Origin: Christensenella tenuis
Lineage (GTDB): Bacteria; Bacillota; Clostridia; Christensenellales; Christensenellaceae
Reading direction: 5' to 3'
Assembly: GCF_014287795.1 (NCBI RefSeq)
Contig: NZ_JACOON010000007.1
Span: 1 to 64,000, forward strand
DNA length: 64,000 bases
Numbering within the stretch: the stretch's first letter is position 1; every line of letters begins with the position of its first letter. Below, piece by piece: positions 1-14,779 of this stretch. The translations under genes and the position numbers were made by a program. The notes under the pieces were generated by a model. That model saw only the letters and a list, made by a program, of their open reading frames with translations. It had not been told where the DNA came from and did not search any database.

Positions 1-105
1 TACCATCGTGATCGCCGCTGTCAGCGTCGTTTTACCATGGTCTACGTGTCCGATCGTTCCGATGTTTACATGCGGTTTCGTTCTTTCAAACTTACCCTTT
101 GCCAT
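1..105 (-). CDS. tuf: Elongation factor Tu, N-terminal part (runs off window)
   Basis: Only the first 35 codons are inside the window. They read [19 protein letters not shown] followed by [14 protein letters not shown], the EF-Tu N-terminus with its complete P-loop (GHVDHGKT). The protein carries aminoacyl-tRNA to the ribosome as a GTP complex. The ATG is preceded by AAGGAG six to seven bases upstream. It lies 107 bases downstream of the fusA stop, the usual str-operon order rpsL-rpsG-fusA-tuf, with no clear terminator between fusA and tuf. Confidence 0.97.
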   Translation of the reverse strand, partial: MAKGKFERTKPHVNIGTIGHVDHGKTTLTAAITMV

Positions 106-212
106 TGCTTTTTTCTCCTTAATATTCGTTTCTTATTCGTTTCATTGCGGCGGTTTTTATTGCCGCCTGTTTCCTCTGTTCTTCCAAAGTCCCAGTCTTT
201 CCCCGGTACTTT

Positions 213-2291
213 TTACTTCTTATCGCCAGTCAGCTTCTCCACCATGCTCTTTGGAACCGGTTCATAATGGTCAAACTGCATTGTGAACTGGCCGCGGCCT
301 TGCGTCCTTGAACGCAAATCCGTCGCATAACCGAACATTTCGGAAAGGGGCACCATCGCACGGATAATCTGTCCGCTGCCGCGCGCTTCCGTTCCTTCGA
401 TTCTCCCACGGCGGGAGTTTACATTTCCCATAACGTCGCCGAGATATTCCTCCGGAACAACCACTTCAACCTTCATCATCGGCTCGAGGAGGATGCTGCC
501 TCCCTTAGCAAACGCTTCCTTGATTGCCATGGAACCGGCAATCTTAAAGGCCATTTCTGAGGAGTCAACTTCGTGATAGGAACCGTCGACCAGCGTAACC
601 TTAAAGTCTACTACTTCGAAGCCGCCGACAATACCGCTCTTCGCCGCTTCCTGAATACCTGCATCGATTGACGGAATATATTCCTTCGGGATTGCGCCGC
701 CGACAATTTTGTTCTCAAACTCATAACCGCTGCCGGGCTCCAAAGGTTCAACGTGAATCTTACAATGTCCATACTGACCTTTACCACCAGACTGGCGGAC
801 ATATTTGCCTTCCACATCAACCGGCTTGGTCATCGCTTCCCTGTAAGCAACCTGCGGCTTGCCAACTGACGCTTCCACTTTGAATTCGCGGAGCATACGA
901 TCTACGATGATCTCAAGATGGAGTTCACCCATACCGGCAATGATTGTCTGCCCTGTCTCTTCATCCGTATACGCACGGAACGTCGGATCCTCTTCGGCCA
1001 GTTTCTGCAGTGCAACCGACATCTTTTCCTGGCCGGCTTTCGTCTTGGGCTCGATCGCTACCTGAATAACCGGATCCGGAAACACCATGTTTTCAAGGAT
1101 GATCTGCTGCTTGTCGTCACACAGCGTATCGCCCGTACCAACATCTTTAAAGCCTACTGCCGCCGCAATATCGCCGGCTTCCACTTCGTTTACTTCTTCC
1201 CTGTGGTTTGCGTGCATGCGCAGAATACGCCCAATTCTTTCACGCTTTCCTTTTGTGGAATTAAGAACGTAAGAACCGCTCCTGAGTTTGCCGGAATAAA
1301 CACGGAAAAACGCCAGCTTTCCAACAAACGGATCTGCCATGATCTTGAACGCAAGTGCGGCAAACGGGCCGTTCGGATCTGCCGGGCGTTCGACTTCTTC
1401 ATCCGTTCCGGGCTTGATGCCCTTTACCGGAGGAATGTCAAGCGGGGACGGCATCAACTCGACGATTTTATCGAGCAAGGGTTGTACGCCCTTATTACGG
1501 TATGCGCTGCCACAGCATACCGGGATGATCGTACCGGCGATCGTTCCCTTCCGCAAAACTTTGATAATTTCTTCTTTCGTGATCGCTTCGCCCGCAAAAT
1601 ATTTTTCCATGATGGACTCATCATGGTCCGCCACCGATTCAATCAACTGTTCGCGGTAATCGTCCGCGATTTCCTTCATATCTTCCGGAATATCCACTAC
1701 CTCGAATTTTGTACCCGTAGGATCGTCTTCCGGATATACAATTGCCTTCATTTCAACGAGGTCGATCACGCCTGAGAACGTGTCCTCTACACCAATGGGC
1801 AACTGAAGAGGCACCGGATTCGCACCGAGCCGCTCCTTAATCATATCGACTACGTTATAGAAGTCAGCACCCATGATGTCCATCTTGTTGACGAACGCCA
1901 TGCGCGGAACGCCATAACCTTCAGCCTGGCGCCATACCGTTTCAGACTGCGGTTCTACACCGCCTTTCGCACAAAACACCGCAACAGCGCCGTCCAGCAC
2001 GCGCAGGGAACGTTCTACTTCCACCGTGAAGTCAACGTGCCCTGGCGTATCGATGATATTGATCTGATGGCCCTCCCACTGCGTGGTCGTCGCAGCGGAT
2101 GTAATTGTAATACCGCGTTCCTGCTCCTGTTCCATCCAGTCCATGACTGCATTACCGTCATGGGTATCGCCAATTTTGTAAGTTCTGCCCGTATAGAACA
2201 AAATACGCTCCGTCGCGGTGGTCTTGCCCGCGTCAATATGAGCCATGATGCCGATATTCCTTACTTTTTCAAGCGGAAATTTTCCAGACAT
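213..2291 (-). CDS. fusA: Elongation factor G
   Basis: The 692-residue product is the translocation GTPase EF-G, which moves tRNAs and mRNA through the ribosome after peptide bond formation and helps recycle ribosomes. The P-loop AHIDAGKT lies at residues 17-24, followed by the DTPGH and NKMD nucleotide-binding motifs and the domain IV/V region up to the C-terminus. The length equals the family norm. An upstream in-frame ATG would add seven residues, but the chosen ATG at 2291 has the Shine-Dalgarno GGAAAGGAG at proper distance and gives the conserved start [15 protein letters not shown]. It is the third gene of a rpsL-rpsG-fusA-tuf string on the minus strand. Confidence 0.98.
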   Translation of the reverse strand: MSGKFPLEKVRNIGIMAHIDAGKTTATERILFYTGRTYKIGDTHDGNAVMDWMEQEQERGITITSAATTTQWEGHQINIIDTPGHVDFTVEVERSLRVLDGAVAVFCAKGGVEPQSETVWRQAEGYGVPRMAFVNKMDIMGADFYNVVDMIKERLGANPVPLQLPIGVEDTFSGVIDLVEMKAIVYPEDDPTGTKFEVVDIPEDMKEIADDYREQLIESVADHDESIMEKYFAGEAITKEEIIKVLRKGTIAGTIIPVCCGSAYRNKGVQPLLDKIVELMPSPLDIPPVKGIKPGTDEEVERPADPNGPFAALAFKIMADPFVGKLAFFRVYSGKLRSGSYVLNSTKGKRERIGRILRMHANHREEVNEVEAGDIAAAVGFKDVGTGDTLCDDKQQIILENMVFPDPVIQVAIEPKTKAGQEKMSVALQKLAEEDPTFRAYTDEETGQTIIAGMGELHLEIIVDRMLREFKVEASVGKPQVAYREAMTKPVDVEGKYVRQSGGKGQYGHCKIHVEPLEPGSGYEFENKIVGGAIPKEYIPSIDAGIQEAAKSGIVGGFEVVDFKVTLVDGSYHEVDSSEMAFKIAGSMAIKEAFAKGGSILLEPMMKVEVVVPEEYLGDVMGNVNSRRGRIEGTEARGSGQIIRAMVPLSEMFGYATDLRSRTQGRGQFTMQFDHYEPVPKSMVEKLTGDKK

Positions 2292-2674
2292 TGTATCTCC
2301 TTTCCAATTCACTTAAAATTTATATCAAAAATTTTTTTACTCAACAGACAACAGTATACTTTTTCTGTGAAGCATATGCCACTCTTTTTACACAAAATTC
2401 ACGCTGTCTTTACGATAAGTTTACTTCTCATAAAACCAGCTTCAACCCGCGCAACAGCGTACACACACAGCCGCGTGTTCGTTTAATGCCGCAAAACCAT
2501 ACTGCCCCATATTGTTTACTGAACGCTTGCTTCGCGGCCGAAACGGCAGGCACCTTAGAAACCCGGACGCTGCATTCCATAGAATCCCTGTAAAGCATCG
2601 GCGGTTTTACAGGGAATTCCCCCGCAAAACCGCTTCCGCAATTCCTGTTGCCATTCAGTTGATATGCCCGGCGC
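2292..2674. other. rpsG-fusA intergenic region
   Basis: This 383-bp gap is long for a str operon. It contains an inverted repeat CCTGTAAA / TTTACAGG at 2587-2613 without a T-tract, and AT-rich sequence just upstream of fusA that includes a TATACT hexamer on the minus strand near 2353, with no convincing -35 at the right distance. fusA may therefore have its own promoter here. No coding sequence is supported. Confidence 0.4.
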
Positions 2675-3145
2675 TTACCACCGATAATGCGCGAATGCCT
2701 TGTTCGCTTCCGCCATCTTATGCATATCTTCTTTTTTCTTCACACTTGCGCCCGTATTATTGGCCGCATCCATGATCTCCGCCGCGAGGCGTTCCCGCAT
2801 CGTACGCTCTCCACGCTTATTCGAGAAGAGTGCCAGCCAGCGAATCGCCAGTGTCTGCCGGCGTTCAGGACGTACTTCCATCGGAACCTGATAGGTCGCA
2901 CCACCGACGCGCCGCGCCTTTACTTCCAGTACGGGCATTACGTTTTCCATACAGGAATTGAATACGTCGATCGCATCCTGTCCTGTTTTTTCTTTGATTA
3001 TTTCAAAAGCGTCGTAGCAAATCCGCTGAGCCGTCCCGCGCTTTCCGTCAACCATAATCTGGTTGATGAGCTTGGTTACGACCGTGCTGTTATACATAGG
3101 ATCCGCTATTACCTCACGCTTCGGAACTCCACCACGTCTAGGCAT
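2675..3145 (-). CDS. rpsG: 30S ribosomal protein S7
   Basis: The 156-residue product binds the 3' major domain of 16S rRNA and nucleates assembly of the 30S head. The start [12 protein letters not shown] and the motif ALRWL-like AIRWL with following basic helix are typical of bacterial S7, and the length matches the family. The ATG at 3145 is chosen over an in-frame ATG seven codons upstream because AAGGAGGG precedes it at 7-8 bases. It is separated from rpsL by 218 bases, more than is usual for this pair. Confidence 0.97.
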   Translation of the reverse strand: MPRRGGVPKREVIADPMYNSTVVTKLINQIMVDGKRGTAQRICYDAFEIIKEKTGQDAIDVFNSCMENVMPVLEVKARRVGGATYQVPMEVRPERRQTLAIRWLALFSNKRGERTMRERLAAEIMDAANNTGASVKKKEDMHKMAEANKAFAHYRW

Positions 3146-3363
3146 TGAAAAGCCCTCCTTGTTCAATCAATAGTCAATAAAATTAAATACAAATCATTCG
3201 CCGAAAAATATTTTCCTGGCCAAAGCCTCTGCTCCAGTGAAGTTTGCTTCCTGACAAAGTACCGTAACTGAATGAACTAAGTAAGTTCTATCATAAAGAA
3301 GCATTCATGCACCGGCAGGGGTATTTTCACCATGCTATTCGCATTCTATATGCGAACAGCCGC

Positions 3364-3738
3364 TTATTTTTTCGGCATTTTCGCGCCATAACGGCTGCGC
3401 GCCTGTTTACGGTCCGCCACACCGGCCGTATCGAGCGCACCGCGGATAATATGATATCTTACACCAGGGAGGTCTTTTACCCTGCCGCCTCTGATGAGGA
3501 CAACGCTATGTTCCTGCAGGTTATGACCGATACCCGGAATATAAGCCGTACCTTCCATACCGTTTACAAGGCGAACCCTTGCAATTTTACGGAGAGCAGA
3601 ATTTGGCTTTTTAGGAGTCATCGTCCTAACCGCGAGGCATACCCCTCTTTTCTGTGGGGACTGCTTCAGTATAGGCGAATTCGATTTCGTAGCCTGAGTT
3701 TTTCTGCCGTGTTTTACCAATTGGTTTATGGTAGGCAT
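3364..3738 (-). CDS. rpsL: 30S ribosomal protein S12
   Basis: This 124-residue protein sits at the decoding centre and controls accuracy. It starts [13 protein letters not shown] and carries the conserved loops KSPALK-like [15 protein letters not shown] and [11 protein letters not shown], where streptomycin-resistance substitutions occur in other bacteria; the lysines of KPNS and [10 protein letters not shown] are wild type, so no resistance allele is seen. The open frame extends 37 codons further upstream, but the ATG at 3738 follows AAGGAAGG and gives the conserved N-terminus. It is preceded by the L7Ae-like gene and followed by rpsG. Confidence 0.97.
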   Translation of the reverse strand: MPTINQLVKHGRKTQATKSNSPILKQSPQKRGVCLAVRTMTPKKPNSALRKIARVRLVNGMEGTAYIPGIGHNLQEHSVVLIRGGRVKDLPGVRYHIIRGALDTAGVADRKQARSRYGAKMPKK

Positions 3739-3811
3739 ACACGCACCTTCCTTTCTTAAATCATCAATTCTTACAGAATATAGTTTAAATTCTCCGCAAC
3801 CCTGAAGAGAA

Positions 3812-4060
3812 TTAGTTTTTAAGGATTGCAGCGCATGCGGCAGCAACATCGATACCGCACTGCGTCCCTAATTCGCGCATGGATTCTACGTTCACAACGT
3901 GAATATCCTTCTCGCCAATGGCTGATAAAACCTGCTCTTTTACGTGACCGTCCGCATCATCGGCAATGTATACCACCACGACCTCATCCGCGGCAAGCCC
4001 ACGCAGTAATTGCTTGAGTCCAACCACTTTATTTTCGGCGTTTTTCAATTCTTCAAACAT
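3812..4060 (-). CDS. rplGB: L7Ae-family k-turn RNA-binding protein (YbxF/RplGB type)
   Basis: This 82-residue protein has the compact alpha-beta-alpha fold signature of the L7Ae/L30e/Gadd45 family: an N-terminal helix with GLKQLLRGL, then [11 protein letters not shown], and a C-terminal segment [16 protein letters not shown] that corresponds to the RNA-contacting loop. Bacillus YbxF and YlxQ, the known relatives, bind kink-turn RNAs but have no essential role. Its place immediately upstream of rpsL is the standard Bacillota arrangement (ybxF-rpsL-rpsG-fusA-tuf). A start with GAGGGAG seven bases upstream supports the ATG at 4060. Function on a specific RNA target is unknown. Confidence 0.9.
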   Translation of the reverse strand: MFEELKNAENKVVGLKQLLRGLAADEVVVVYIADDADGHVKEQVLSAIGEKDIHVVNVESMRELGTQCGIDVAAACAAILKN

Positions 4061-4107
4061 TTTGCTCCCTCAAAAAACGCAAAAAGCGCGCCTAAATATA
4101 ATACCAC

Positions 4108-4908
4108 TCAAATGTTAATATTGTCAAGCATCTCGTCTTCTTCCTCTTCCGCACACTCACACGGCCGTTTCAGACGATCGTAAATTTTGGTTTTATGGAA
4201 GAAAATCTTAGGCATACCGTCACTTCCCGTCTGGAAAAAGAACCATCCACGATTCAGCATTTGCTTTATAAGCGGTATTTCAGTCAAATTCACCTTGACA
4301 CGCTTTTTGATCTTTTTCAAATGTGCAGCCGCCAAATTTTTTCCAAGAAAATACCCTGCCAACAGCATCAGTGCAATAAAGATGTAAGGCATAAATGCCA
4401 TCCAATTCGCCATGGCCTGTCCAATCTGCGGAATCATCAGTAAAACAAAAGCCAATACGAGAAATCCCAGGAATGTCCCAATCTGTAAGGCGTCTGTCAT
4501 TTTCATCGCCTTCTTGCATTCCTTGCCAACAGAGGCCTGAATGGAAAGGAGGGAACCAATCGGCGTGCGCACCTTCTTGCCAAGCCCCAAAATCATCCCT
4601 TTTTCCGCGTAAGGTTCGGGATGGGCCATTTCAAATGTCGCATAATATTCTGCTTTTTCAGGCGGCTCATCCTTGCAAAACTGGCATTCGTCCGACATAT
4701 GCAGGTCGTCAATATTATCCGGAAGATAGGAAAGCGTCACTTTCCAGTGCTCAAGCGCCTCTTCTTTCTGGGCGCTTGATTTCAGCGAACTGATATAGCA
4801 CTGATAGCATCCGTTTTTTCCGAGCCACTCACATAGCTCGCTGTCCGCAATCGGGCATCTTCCTTTGATTTCTTCGTTCCGCTGCGGATCATAATTTGTA
4901 TTGCTCAT
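4108..4908 (-). CDS. Uncharacterised cysteine-rich protein with two membrane segments
   Basis: The 266-residue product is not recognised. Residues 1-85 are soluble and Cys-rich (CPIADSELCEW, CYQCY, CQFCKDEPPE), suggesting a metal site; two hydrophobic helices lie at about 145-165 (FLGFLVLAFVLLMIP) and 172-192 (PYIFIALMLLAGYFLG), followed by a basic stretch and an acidic, Cys-containing tail (CECAEEEEDE). It has a strong Shine-Dalgarno GGGAGG. It lies between the rpoC terminator and the L7Ae-like gene, where no such gene is usual, and runs in the same direction as the str genes, so it may be their first cistron. A membrane-anchored zinc protein is plausible but not shown. Confidence 0.75.
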   Translation of the reverse strand: MSNTNYDPQRNEEIKGRCPIADSELCEWLGKNGCYQCYISSLKSSAQKEEALEHWKVTLSYLPDNIDDLHMSDECQFCKDEPPEKAEYYATFEMAHPEPYAEKGMILGLGKKVRTPIGSLLSIQASVGKECKKAMKMTDALQIGTFLGFLVLAFVLLMIPQIGQAMANWMAFMPYIFIALMLLAGYFLGKNLAAAHLKKIKKRVKVNLTEIPLIKQMLNRGWFFFQTGSDGMPKIFFHKTKIYDRLKRPCECAEEEEDEMLDNINI

Positions 4909-4944
4909 TGAATCCTCCCATTGGGCGCCCGCTTACGCGGGTTT

Positions 4945-4974
4945 TGCAAAAAGCGGAGGCGTAAGCGCCTCCGC
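4945..4974 (-). terminator. Intrinsic terminator of rpoBC
   Basis: A perfect 9-bp stem GCGGAGGCG / CGCCTCCGC (4953-4974) with a four-base loop is followed on the minus strand by TTTTTGC. It lies 20 bases after the rpoC stop and separates rpoBC from the downstream 266-aa gene. Confidence 0.85.
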
Positions 4975-4993
4975 CCAGCATAATCACTGTTTT

Positions 4994-7900
4994 TCAGAGT
5001 TCAGTATCTGAAAGATCGTCGTCAATTTGGGCTGCGATATCTTCGTTGACCACATTACTGATCACGTCGATGTTCTTATAACGCTTCATACCCGTACCAG
5101 CCGGAATCAACTTACCGATAATAATGTTTTCCTTGAGGCCGAGCAGGGGATCCACTTTTCCTTTAATCGCCGCTTCGGTCAGCACCCTCGTTGTTTCCTG
5201 GAAGGAAGCTGCCGAAAGGAAGCTGTTTGTGGAAAGCGAAGCCTTGGTGATGCCCAGCAGCACGCGCGAAGCGGTTGCCGGTTCCTTGCCGCTCTCGATC
5301 ATTTGCTCGTTCTCTTTATCGAAGTGGAAAATATCCACAAGCTCTCCCGGAAGCATCGACGTATCGCCTGCATCCTCGATCTTACATTTCTTCAGCATCT
5401 GGCGTACTATAATTTCCAAATGTTTATCCGAAATCTCAACGCCCTGCATCCGGTATACCATCTGTACTTCCTTCAGTAAGTATTCCTGGACGCCCTTAAC
5501 GCCTTTGATTTTCAGGATATCGTTCGGGTTAATCGAACCTTCTGTGAGTTCGTCGCCCGCTTCGATCGCCTGTCCGTCTGCAACCGTCACGCGTGAACCG
5601 TATGGAATGAGGTATGTCTTTGCCTCGCCCGAATCATTTGCCACCGTAATCTCACGCTTTTTACGCGTATCGTTGATAGCAACCGTTCCCGCAATCTCGG
5701 AAATAACGGCAAGGCCGCGTGGTTTTCTCGCCTCGAACAATTCCTCGACACGGGGAAGACCCTGCGTAATATCACCGCCGGCGACACCGCCCGTGTGGAA
5801 GGTTCTCATGGTAAGCTGCGTACCGGGTTCGCCGATTGATTGTGCCGCGATAACGCCTACCGCTTCACCAATGTCTACGAGGTTACCTGTCGCCATGTTG
5901 GCGCCGTAGCATTTCGCGCACACACCATGCTCGCTCTTACAGGTAAACACCGTACGGATATAAACTTCCTCGATACCTGCTTTATCGATTTTCTCAGCAA
6001 TTTCGTTGGTAATCATCTCATTGGCCTTGATGATTACATTGCCGTCTTTGTCAATGACATCCTGAGACGTATACCGCCCGCGGATCCTGTCTGCAAGGGG
6101 TTCGATAACTTCCTTGCCGTTCGTGTTCGTAAGCTTTCTGATCGGCACACCCTGTACCTGCTCGCCAAGGTTCTCGAAGCAGTCCACCTCGCGCACGATC
6201 ACGTTATGCGAAACGTCGACGAGGCGTCGTGTAAGGTAACCCGAGTCGGCCGTTCGAAGCGCTGTATCGGCAAGTCCTTTCCTTGCGCCGTGCGAGGAGA
6301 TAAAGTACTCCAGAACGGTCAGGCCTTCACGGAAGTTTGCACGAATCGGGATCTCGATGATCTCACCGTTCGGATCCGCCATCAGGCCGCGCATACCGGC
6401 CAGCTGCCTGATCTGGTTTGTTGAACCACGGGCGCCGGAGTTCGCCATCATGTAAATGGGGTTGAACTCGTCCAGGCTTTTCATCAGGGCGTCCGTTACC
6501 TTGTTGGTTGTTTCTTCCCAAACCCTGACCGCATTATCTTTCTTTTCCTTATCTGTCAGCAAGCCGCGCTTATACTGCTTTTCAATCGTCAGTACGCGGT
6601 CTTCCGCTTCAGCGATCAGCTTCTTTTTCGCCGGTGGAATCTTGATATCGGATACCGAAACCGTGATCGCGCCAATCGTCGAGTAGTGGAATCCCTGCTT
6701 TTTAATCGCATCCAGCACATATGAAGTTTTCGTGGGGCCGAGCTTCGCATAACAAAGGTCAACCAATTTTCCAAGCTGTTTTTTGTCAATCAGCCGGTCT
6801 ACTTCAAATTTCAGTTCATTTTCGGGAATAGAACGGTCCATATACCCGAGGTCCTGCGGAATCGCTTGGTTGAAAATCACACGCCCCGTCGTCGTCTCGA
6901 TGATGCCCGTCTTCATTTCTCCGTTCACTTCTTTGGTTACACGGATTTTCACCATTGCCTGAAGATCGATATTGCCCGTATTATAGGCAAGGATCGCTTC
7001 CTCAGGCGAAGCAAAAATACTTCCCTCGCCTTTTGCGCCTTTTTTGTGGATGGTCAGGTAATAAGAACCAATAACCATATCCTGCGTAGGCGATACCACG
7101 GGTTTTCCGTCCTGCGGTTTTAAGATATTGTTTGCCGCAAGCATAAGGAAGCGCGCTTCGGACTGCGCTTCCACGGAAAGCGGAACGTGTACAGCCATCT
7201 GGTCGCCGTCAAAGTCGGCATTGTATGCCGTACAAGCCAGCGGATGCAGCTTGATGGCACGCCCTTCGACAAGGATCGGCTCAAATGCCTGAATACCCAG
7301 CCTGTGCAGCGTGGGTGCACGGTTCAGGAGCACCGGGTGTCCTTTGATTACTTCTTCAAGAACATCCCAAACTTCAGGACGCACCTTTTCCACCATCCGC
7401 TTTGCGGATTTGATATTGTGTGCAAAACCTTCTTCCACAAGTTTTTTCATAACGAACGGCTTGAAAAGCTCGAGCGCCATTTCCTTAGGAAGTCCACACT
7501 GGTACATTTTGAGTTCCGGTCCAACTACGATAACGCTTCGTCCGGAATAATCAACGCGCTTTCCGAGCAGGTTCTGCCGGAAACGCCCCTGTTTGCCGCG
7601 CAGCATATCGGAGAGGGACTTCAGCGGCCTGTTGCCCGGGCCCGTCACCGGACGCCCGCGCCTGCCGTTGTCGATCAGTGCATCCACCGCTTCCTGCAGC
7701 ATACGCTTTTCATTGCGGACAATAATATCCGGTGCGCGCAGCTGGAGCAGCCTGTTCAGGCGGTTATTCCTGTTGATTACACGCCGGTACAGGTCGTTGA
7801 GGTCAGAGGTCGCAAAGCGTCCCCCGTCAAGCTGTACCATCGGCCGCAGCTCCGGCGGGATGACCGGCACCACATCCATAATAATCCATTCCGGCTTATT

Positions 7901-8563
7901 CCCGGACTGACGGAACGCTTCCACCACCTCGAGGCGCTTGATCGCACGAATACGTTTTTGCCCCGTTGAGGTTTTGAGTTCCTCGCGCAGCGTCTGCGCT
8001 TCCGCTTCAAGATCCACCTTTTTCAGAAGAACTTTCACCGCTTCCGCGCCCATGCCCGCTGTGAACGAGTCCTCGCCGAATTTTGCCTGCGCTTCGCGAT
8101 ATTCCTTATCTGTCAAAAGCTGTTTGTATTCCAGGGGAGTTTCACCCGGGTCCGTTACGACGAAGGCCGCAAAATACAGCACCTTCTCGAGCGAACGCGG
8201 AGACATATCGAGGAGCAGGCCCATACGGGACGGGATTCCCTTGAAATACCAAATATGGGAAACCGGCGCGGCAAGCTCAATATGACCCATGCGCTCGCGC
8301 CGTACCTTGGCGCGCGTCACTTCCACGCCGCACTTTTCGCACACTATTCCCTTATAGCGGATTCGCTTATATCTTCCGCAATGGCACTCCCAGTCCTTCG
8401 TGGGGCCGAAAATGCGTTCACAGAACAGTCCGTCCTTCTCCGGTTTCAATGTGCGGTAGTTGATCGTTTCCGGCTTTTTCACTTCACCGTGCGACCACTC
8501 GCGTATTTTTTCCGGAGATGCCAAACCAATCTGTATCGAATCAAATGTATTGAGTTCAAACAA
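4994..8563 (-). CDS. rpoC: DNA-directed RNA polymerase subunit beta'
   Basis: The catalytic subunit of RNA polymerase, about 1,189 residues. The N-terminal zinc site CHC...CEKC lies near residues 60-78, the absolutely conserved NADFDGDQ motif that holds the catalytic Mg ions near 448-455, and the second zinc-binding cluster [11 protein letters not shown] towards the C-terminus. Start choice: an in-frame GTG at 8575 abuts its ribosome site with no spacer, whereas TTG at 8563 has GGAG five to six bases upstream and yields a protein starting [16 protein letters not shown], as in other Bacillota. It follows rpoB by 74 bases and ends in a strong terminator. Confidence 0.97.
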   Translation of the reverse strand: MFELNTFDSIQIGLASPEKIREWSHGEVKKPETINYRTLKPEKDGLFCERIFGPTKDWECHCGRYKRIRYKGIVCEKCGVEVTRAKVRRERMGHIELAAPVSHIWYFKGIPSRMGLLLDMSPRSLEKVLYFAAFVVTDPGETPLEYKQLLTDKEYREAQAKFGEDSFTAGMGAEAVKVLLKKVDLEAEAQTLREELKTSTGQKRIRAIKRLEVVEAFRQSGNKPEWIIMDVVPVIPPELRPMVQLDGGRFATSDLNDLYRRVINRNNRLNRLLQLRAPDIIVRNEKRMLQEAVDALIDNGRRGRPVTGPGNRPLKSLSDMLRGKQGRFRQNLLGKRVDYSGRSVIVVGPELKMYQCGLPKEMALELFKPFVMKKLVEEGFAHNIKSAKRMVEKVRPEVWDVLEEVIKGHPVLLNRAPTLHRLGIQAFEPILVEGRAIKLHPLACTAYNADFDGDQMAVHVPLSVEAQSEARFLMLAANNILKPQDGKPVVSPTQDMVIGSYYLTIHKKGAKGEGSIFASPEEAILAYNTGNIDLQAMVKIRVTKEVNGEMKTGIIETTTGRVIFNQAIPQDLGYMDRSIPENELKFEVDRLIDKKQLGKLVDLCYAKLGPTKTSYVLDAIKKQGFHYSTIGAITVSVSDIKIPPAKKKLIAEAEDRVLTIEKQYKRGLLTDKEKKDNAVRVWEETTNKVTDALMKSLDEFNPIYMMANSGARGSTNQIRQLAGMRGLMADPNGEIIEIPIRANFREGLTVLEYFISSHGARKGLADTALRTADSGYLTRRLVDVSHNVIVREVDCFENLGEQVQGVPIRKLTNTNGKEVIEPLADRIRGRYTSQDVIDKDGNVIIKANEMITNEIAEKIDKAGIEEVYIRTVFTCKSEHGVCAKCYGANMATGNLVDIGEAVGVIAAQSIGEPGTQLTMRTFHTGGVAGGDITQGLPRVEELFEARKPRGLAVISEIAGTVAINDTRKKREITVANDSGEAKTYLIPYGSRVTVADGQAIEAGDELTEGSINPNDILKIKGVKGVQEYLLKEVQMVYRMQGVEISDKHLEIIVRQMLKKCKIEDAGDTSMLPGELVDIFHFDKENEQMIESGKEPATASRVLLGITKASLSTNSFLSAASFQETTRVLTEAAIKGKVDPLLGLKENIIIGKLIPAGTGMKRYKNIDVISNVVNEDIAAQIDDDLSDTEL

Positions 8564-8637
8564 AGGTAACTCCACTCCTCTCTGCTATCTCAAAAAAATT
8601 ATAAACACTCATACGTCCGTCCAAAATGGGGGGAACG

Positions 8638-12420
<3,783 letters not shown>

Positions 12421-12587
12421 ACTAAACAACAACTCCTATATTTAAATTGATTATTCACGATCCAAGGCATTGGCACGTCTTATCGCACTGCTTTTCCAAA
12501 TGCTCCGAAATTGGCTTTCCAAAAGCATTTCGAATCGAACCGGTAGAGCCAATTCCCCACAGTACAACTATGCTAATGCAGTTTACT

Positions 12588-12616
12588 ATATTATCACAGG
12601 AAAAACAAGATGTCAA
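12588..12616 (-). promoter_or_regulatory. rpoBC promoter
   Basis: On the minus strand TTGACA (12611-12616) and TAATAT (12588-12593) are separated by exactly 17 bases, a near-consensus sigma-A promoter. The leader to the rpoB ATG is about 160 nt and contains a long-range pairing ATTGGCT / AGCCAAT around 12503-12548. The rest of the 319-bp gap up to the DUF1638 gene end (12752) shows no gene. Confidence 0.85.
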
Positions 12617-12751
12617 CAAGAAAATTTTCTCCAAACAAAATTTTTTCTTGCTGAAGCATAGCCTGTCGATTGTAGATGTAAATGAAAAAAATCAGTTGTT
12701 TCTCCCCGCTCAATATCCCGCCCGGCATCTTCTGTGTCCTGGCGGCCGTCC

Positions 12752-13498
12752 TTATTCGTAGGACACTATTTTTTGCCCGTCGAGGTAATCCGCAACAATC
12801 TTTTTACCCGGCGGCACGATGAGAAAATCCTTGTCATCCCATTCTCCGTTTAGGAATGCCGTCACGAGGCACTTATCGCCCTGTACGCAATCGTAATCCC
12901 AGCCGTAATGCTCTGCTGCGTGGCGGGTATATTCCTCATACTGCGGAAACGAAAGCTCATCCCATTTCACATAGGCGCACCGGTTATAATTTCCCGTAAG
13001 CTCGTTATAGAGCAAAAACTCTGCGTTTTCCTCTCCATACTTTTCCGCGTATACCCGCAGCATATCCTTTTCCGTTTCCTCCGAGGGCGTTCCCCCGTTT
13101 TCGATCCATGAAGCGTTATACCAATAGGTGCCGCTGTGCTGGTCAAAATATTCTTTATATCTTTCCTTTGATCCAAGAAAAAGCGTAATACAATCGTGCG
13201 CCCGGGGAATCACGATCGGATAGCGTTTGGACGACAACCCCACCGTTCCGTTGGAACACAGTCCATACCCCAGGAGGATTGCATCAAAGTCGCGTTCCGA
13301 AAAATAAGACCAATACGTGTGCAAATCCTCTCCCGAGTCAATCTTGTCAATTTCTTCCTGAAGTGCCTTTGCAAGCAGGGCGGGCGTATCATGCAGGCCT
13401 TGCCGCATGTATGTCACATCGATAAAATTTTCGCATTTCGCCGTAAGCAGCGAAAGCTCCCGGTACAGTGCCTTGCAGGCAATCATCTTCAGTCTCAT
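12752..13498 (-). CDS. DUF1638 domain protein
   Basis: This 248-residue soluble protein matches the DUF1638 family by its hallmark segments GYGLCSNGTVGL, PIVIPRAHDCITLFLGS and a C-terminal IVPPGKKIV. Members occur in anaerobes and methanogens, often near corrinoid-dependent methyltransferases, but no reaction is established to my knowledge. Conserved Cys at CKALYREL, CSN and CITLF could bind a ligand or metal. It sits between yacL and rpoB, same strand, 71 bases after the yacL stop. The link with corrinoids is of interest because a complete cobalamin operon lies 23 kb away, but this is only an association. Confidence 0.85.
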   Translation of the reverse strand: MRLKMIACKALYRELSLLTAKCENFIDVTYMRQGLHDTPALLAKALQEEIDKIDSGEDLHTYWSYFSERDFDAILLGYGLCSNGTVGLSSKRYPIVIPRAHDCITLFLGSKERYKEYFDQHSGTYWYNASWIENGGTPSEETEKDMLRVYAEKYGEENAEFLLYNELTGNYNRCAYVKWDELSFPQYEEYTRHAAEHYGWDYDCVQGDKCLVTAFLNGEWDDKDFLIVPPGKKIVADYLDGQKIVSYE

Positions 13499-13569
13499 AT
13501 TCCCTCTCCCCTTTTCCTGTTGTTTGTAAAACCCAAGGCGCAGGTATACCCGCCCGCGCCGTTTGCGCC

Positions 13570-14667
13570 CTATCTTATTTTAGCAAAAATCATCCGGCCC
13601 GCTGCCGTTTGCAGTACGCTTGTTACCGAAACATCCAGCGTTTCGCCTTCCCTGCCCTTCGCGCCTTCTACAACGATCATGGTGCCGTCGTCAAGGTATG
13701 CGACTCCCTGGCTCGCTTCCTTGCCGTCTTTTACAATCGTAACCTTCATCTCCTCGCCCGCCATCAGGATCGGTTTCACCGCATTGGCAAGCTCATTGAT
13801 ATTGAATACCGGTACATCCTGCACCGCAGCGACTTTGTTGAGGTTGTAGTCGTTGGTAACAACCTTTCCGCCAAGGTCTTTTGCCAGTTTTAAAAGCTTG
13901 ATGTCCACTTCCGGCACGTCCTCATAGTCCGCATCCGTAATTTTAACGGAATTTTTCAATTCCTTCTGCATACTGCCCAGAATGTCAAGCCCGCGCCTGC
14001 CGCGCGTGCGCTTCATGGAATCGCTCGAATCTGCTATCCGCTGCAATTCTTTCAATACAAATTCCGGCACAACAATATCCCCTTCAAACATTCCCGTCTT
14101 GCAAATGTCAAGGATGCGTCCATCAATAATAACGCTGGTATCGAGAATCTTGGGGGAAATATATCCTCCCGTTTCTTTCCTTGCTTCCGTTCCCTTGCCG
14201 GATTTACGCGCATGCAAAAAGGCTGTAAAATCGAACCGGCGGCGTACGCCCATGGAAAGGCCGATTGATCCAAATACAAGATACACAAGTATCGTCAGTG
14301 GAATCGATATCCATGCAATCGGAATCAGGCCGATGATAATAGATATCAACGCCGCTACTACAAGTCCTAATATGAGGCCGATCGTTCCGGCCAAAAGCGT
14401 CGCCGACGGTGTTGCCGCAAGCTTTGCCTCCACTTTTTTTGTGTTCTTTTCAAATGCGCCTGCCAGACGTTTTGATAAAATAAAAAATATGATTCCGGAT
14501 ATAATTCCACTTGCAATATAAACAACGAATGGCACCCACGTCTGAAGCGTGTTGAAAAGATCCGCCGATGCGAAGTAGTTGTAAAGCGTCACCCCGACCA
14601 ATACCAGGCCCGGGCCGATGAAACATCCAACTACCACAATAAAAAGCCGCATCAGTTTATAAAACAT
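13570..14667 (-). CDS. yacL: Membrane-anchored PIN-TRAM nuclease-like protein (YacL)
   Basis: The 365-residue protein has four hydrophobic helices in residues 1-130, a PIN domain at about 175-290 with the acidic active-site residues in ILDTSVIIDGRI, FVLKEL and VTNDYNL, and a C-terminal TRAM RNA-binding domain at about 305-365. The layout is that of Bacillus YacL, a conserved protein encoded next to radA in most Bacillota. PIN domains are metal-dependent ribonucleases; the target here is unknown. The ATG is preceded by GGAAGGAG. The upstream gap contains an imperfect dyad ACCTGTAAT / ATTACGGGT at 14701-14721. Confidence 0.92.
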   Translation of the reverse strand: MFYKLMRLFIVVVGCFIGPGLVLVGVTLYNYFASADLFNTLQTWVPFVVYIASGIISGIIFFILSKRLAGAFEKNTKKVEAKLAATPSATLLAGTIGLILGLVVAALISIIIGLIPIAWISIPLTILVYLVFGSIGLSMGVRRRFDFTAFLHARKSGKGTEARKETGGYISPKILDTSVIIDGRILDICKTGMFEGDIVVPEFVLKELQRIADSSDSMKRTRGRRGLDILGSMQKELKNSVKITDADYEDVPEVDIKLLKLAKDLGGKVVTNDYNLNKVAAVQDVPVFNINELANAVKPILMAGEEMKVTIVKDGKEASQGVAYLDDGTMIVVEGAKGREGETLDVSVTSVLQTAAGRMIFAKIR

Positions 14668-14779
14668 CCTATCACTCCTTCCTATTTAATTTTATAGTTT
14701 ACCTGTAATTGCATTACGGGTATTTACAGCTTAGTATAGAACAAATTTATGTCTTTTCTATGAACAGTCCTTGCGGGTT

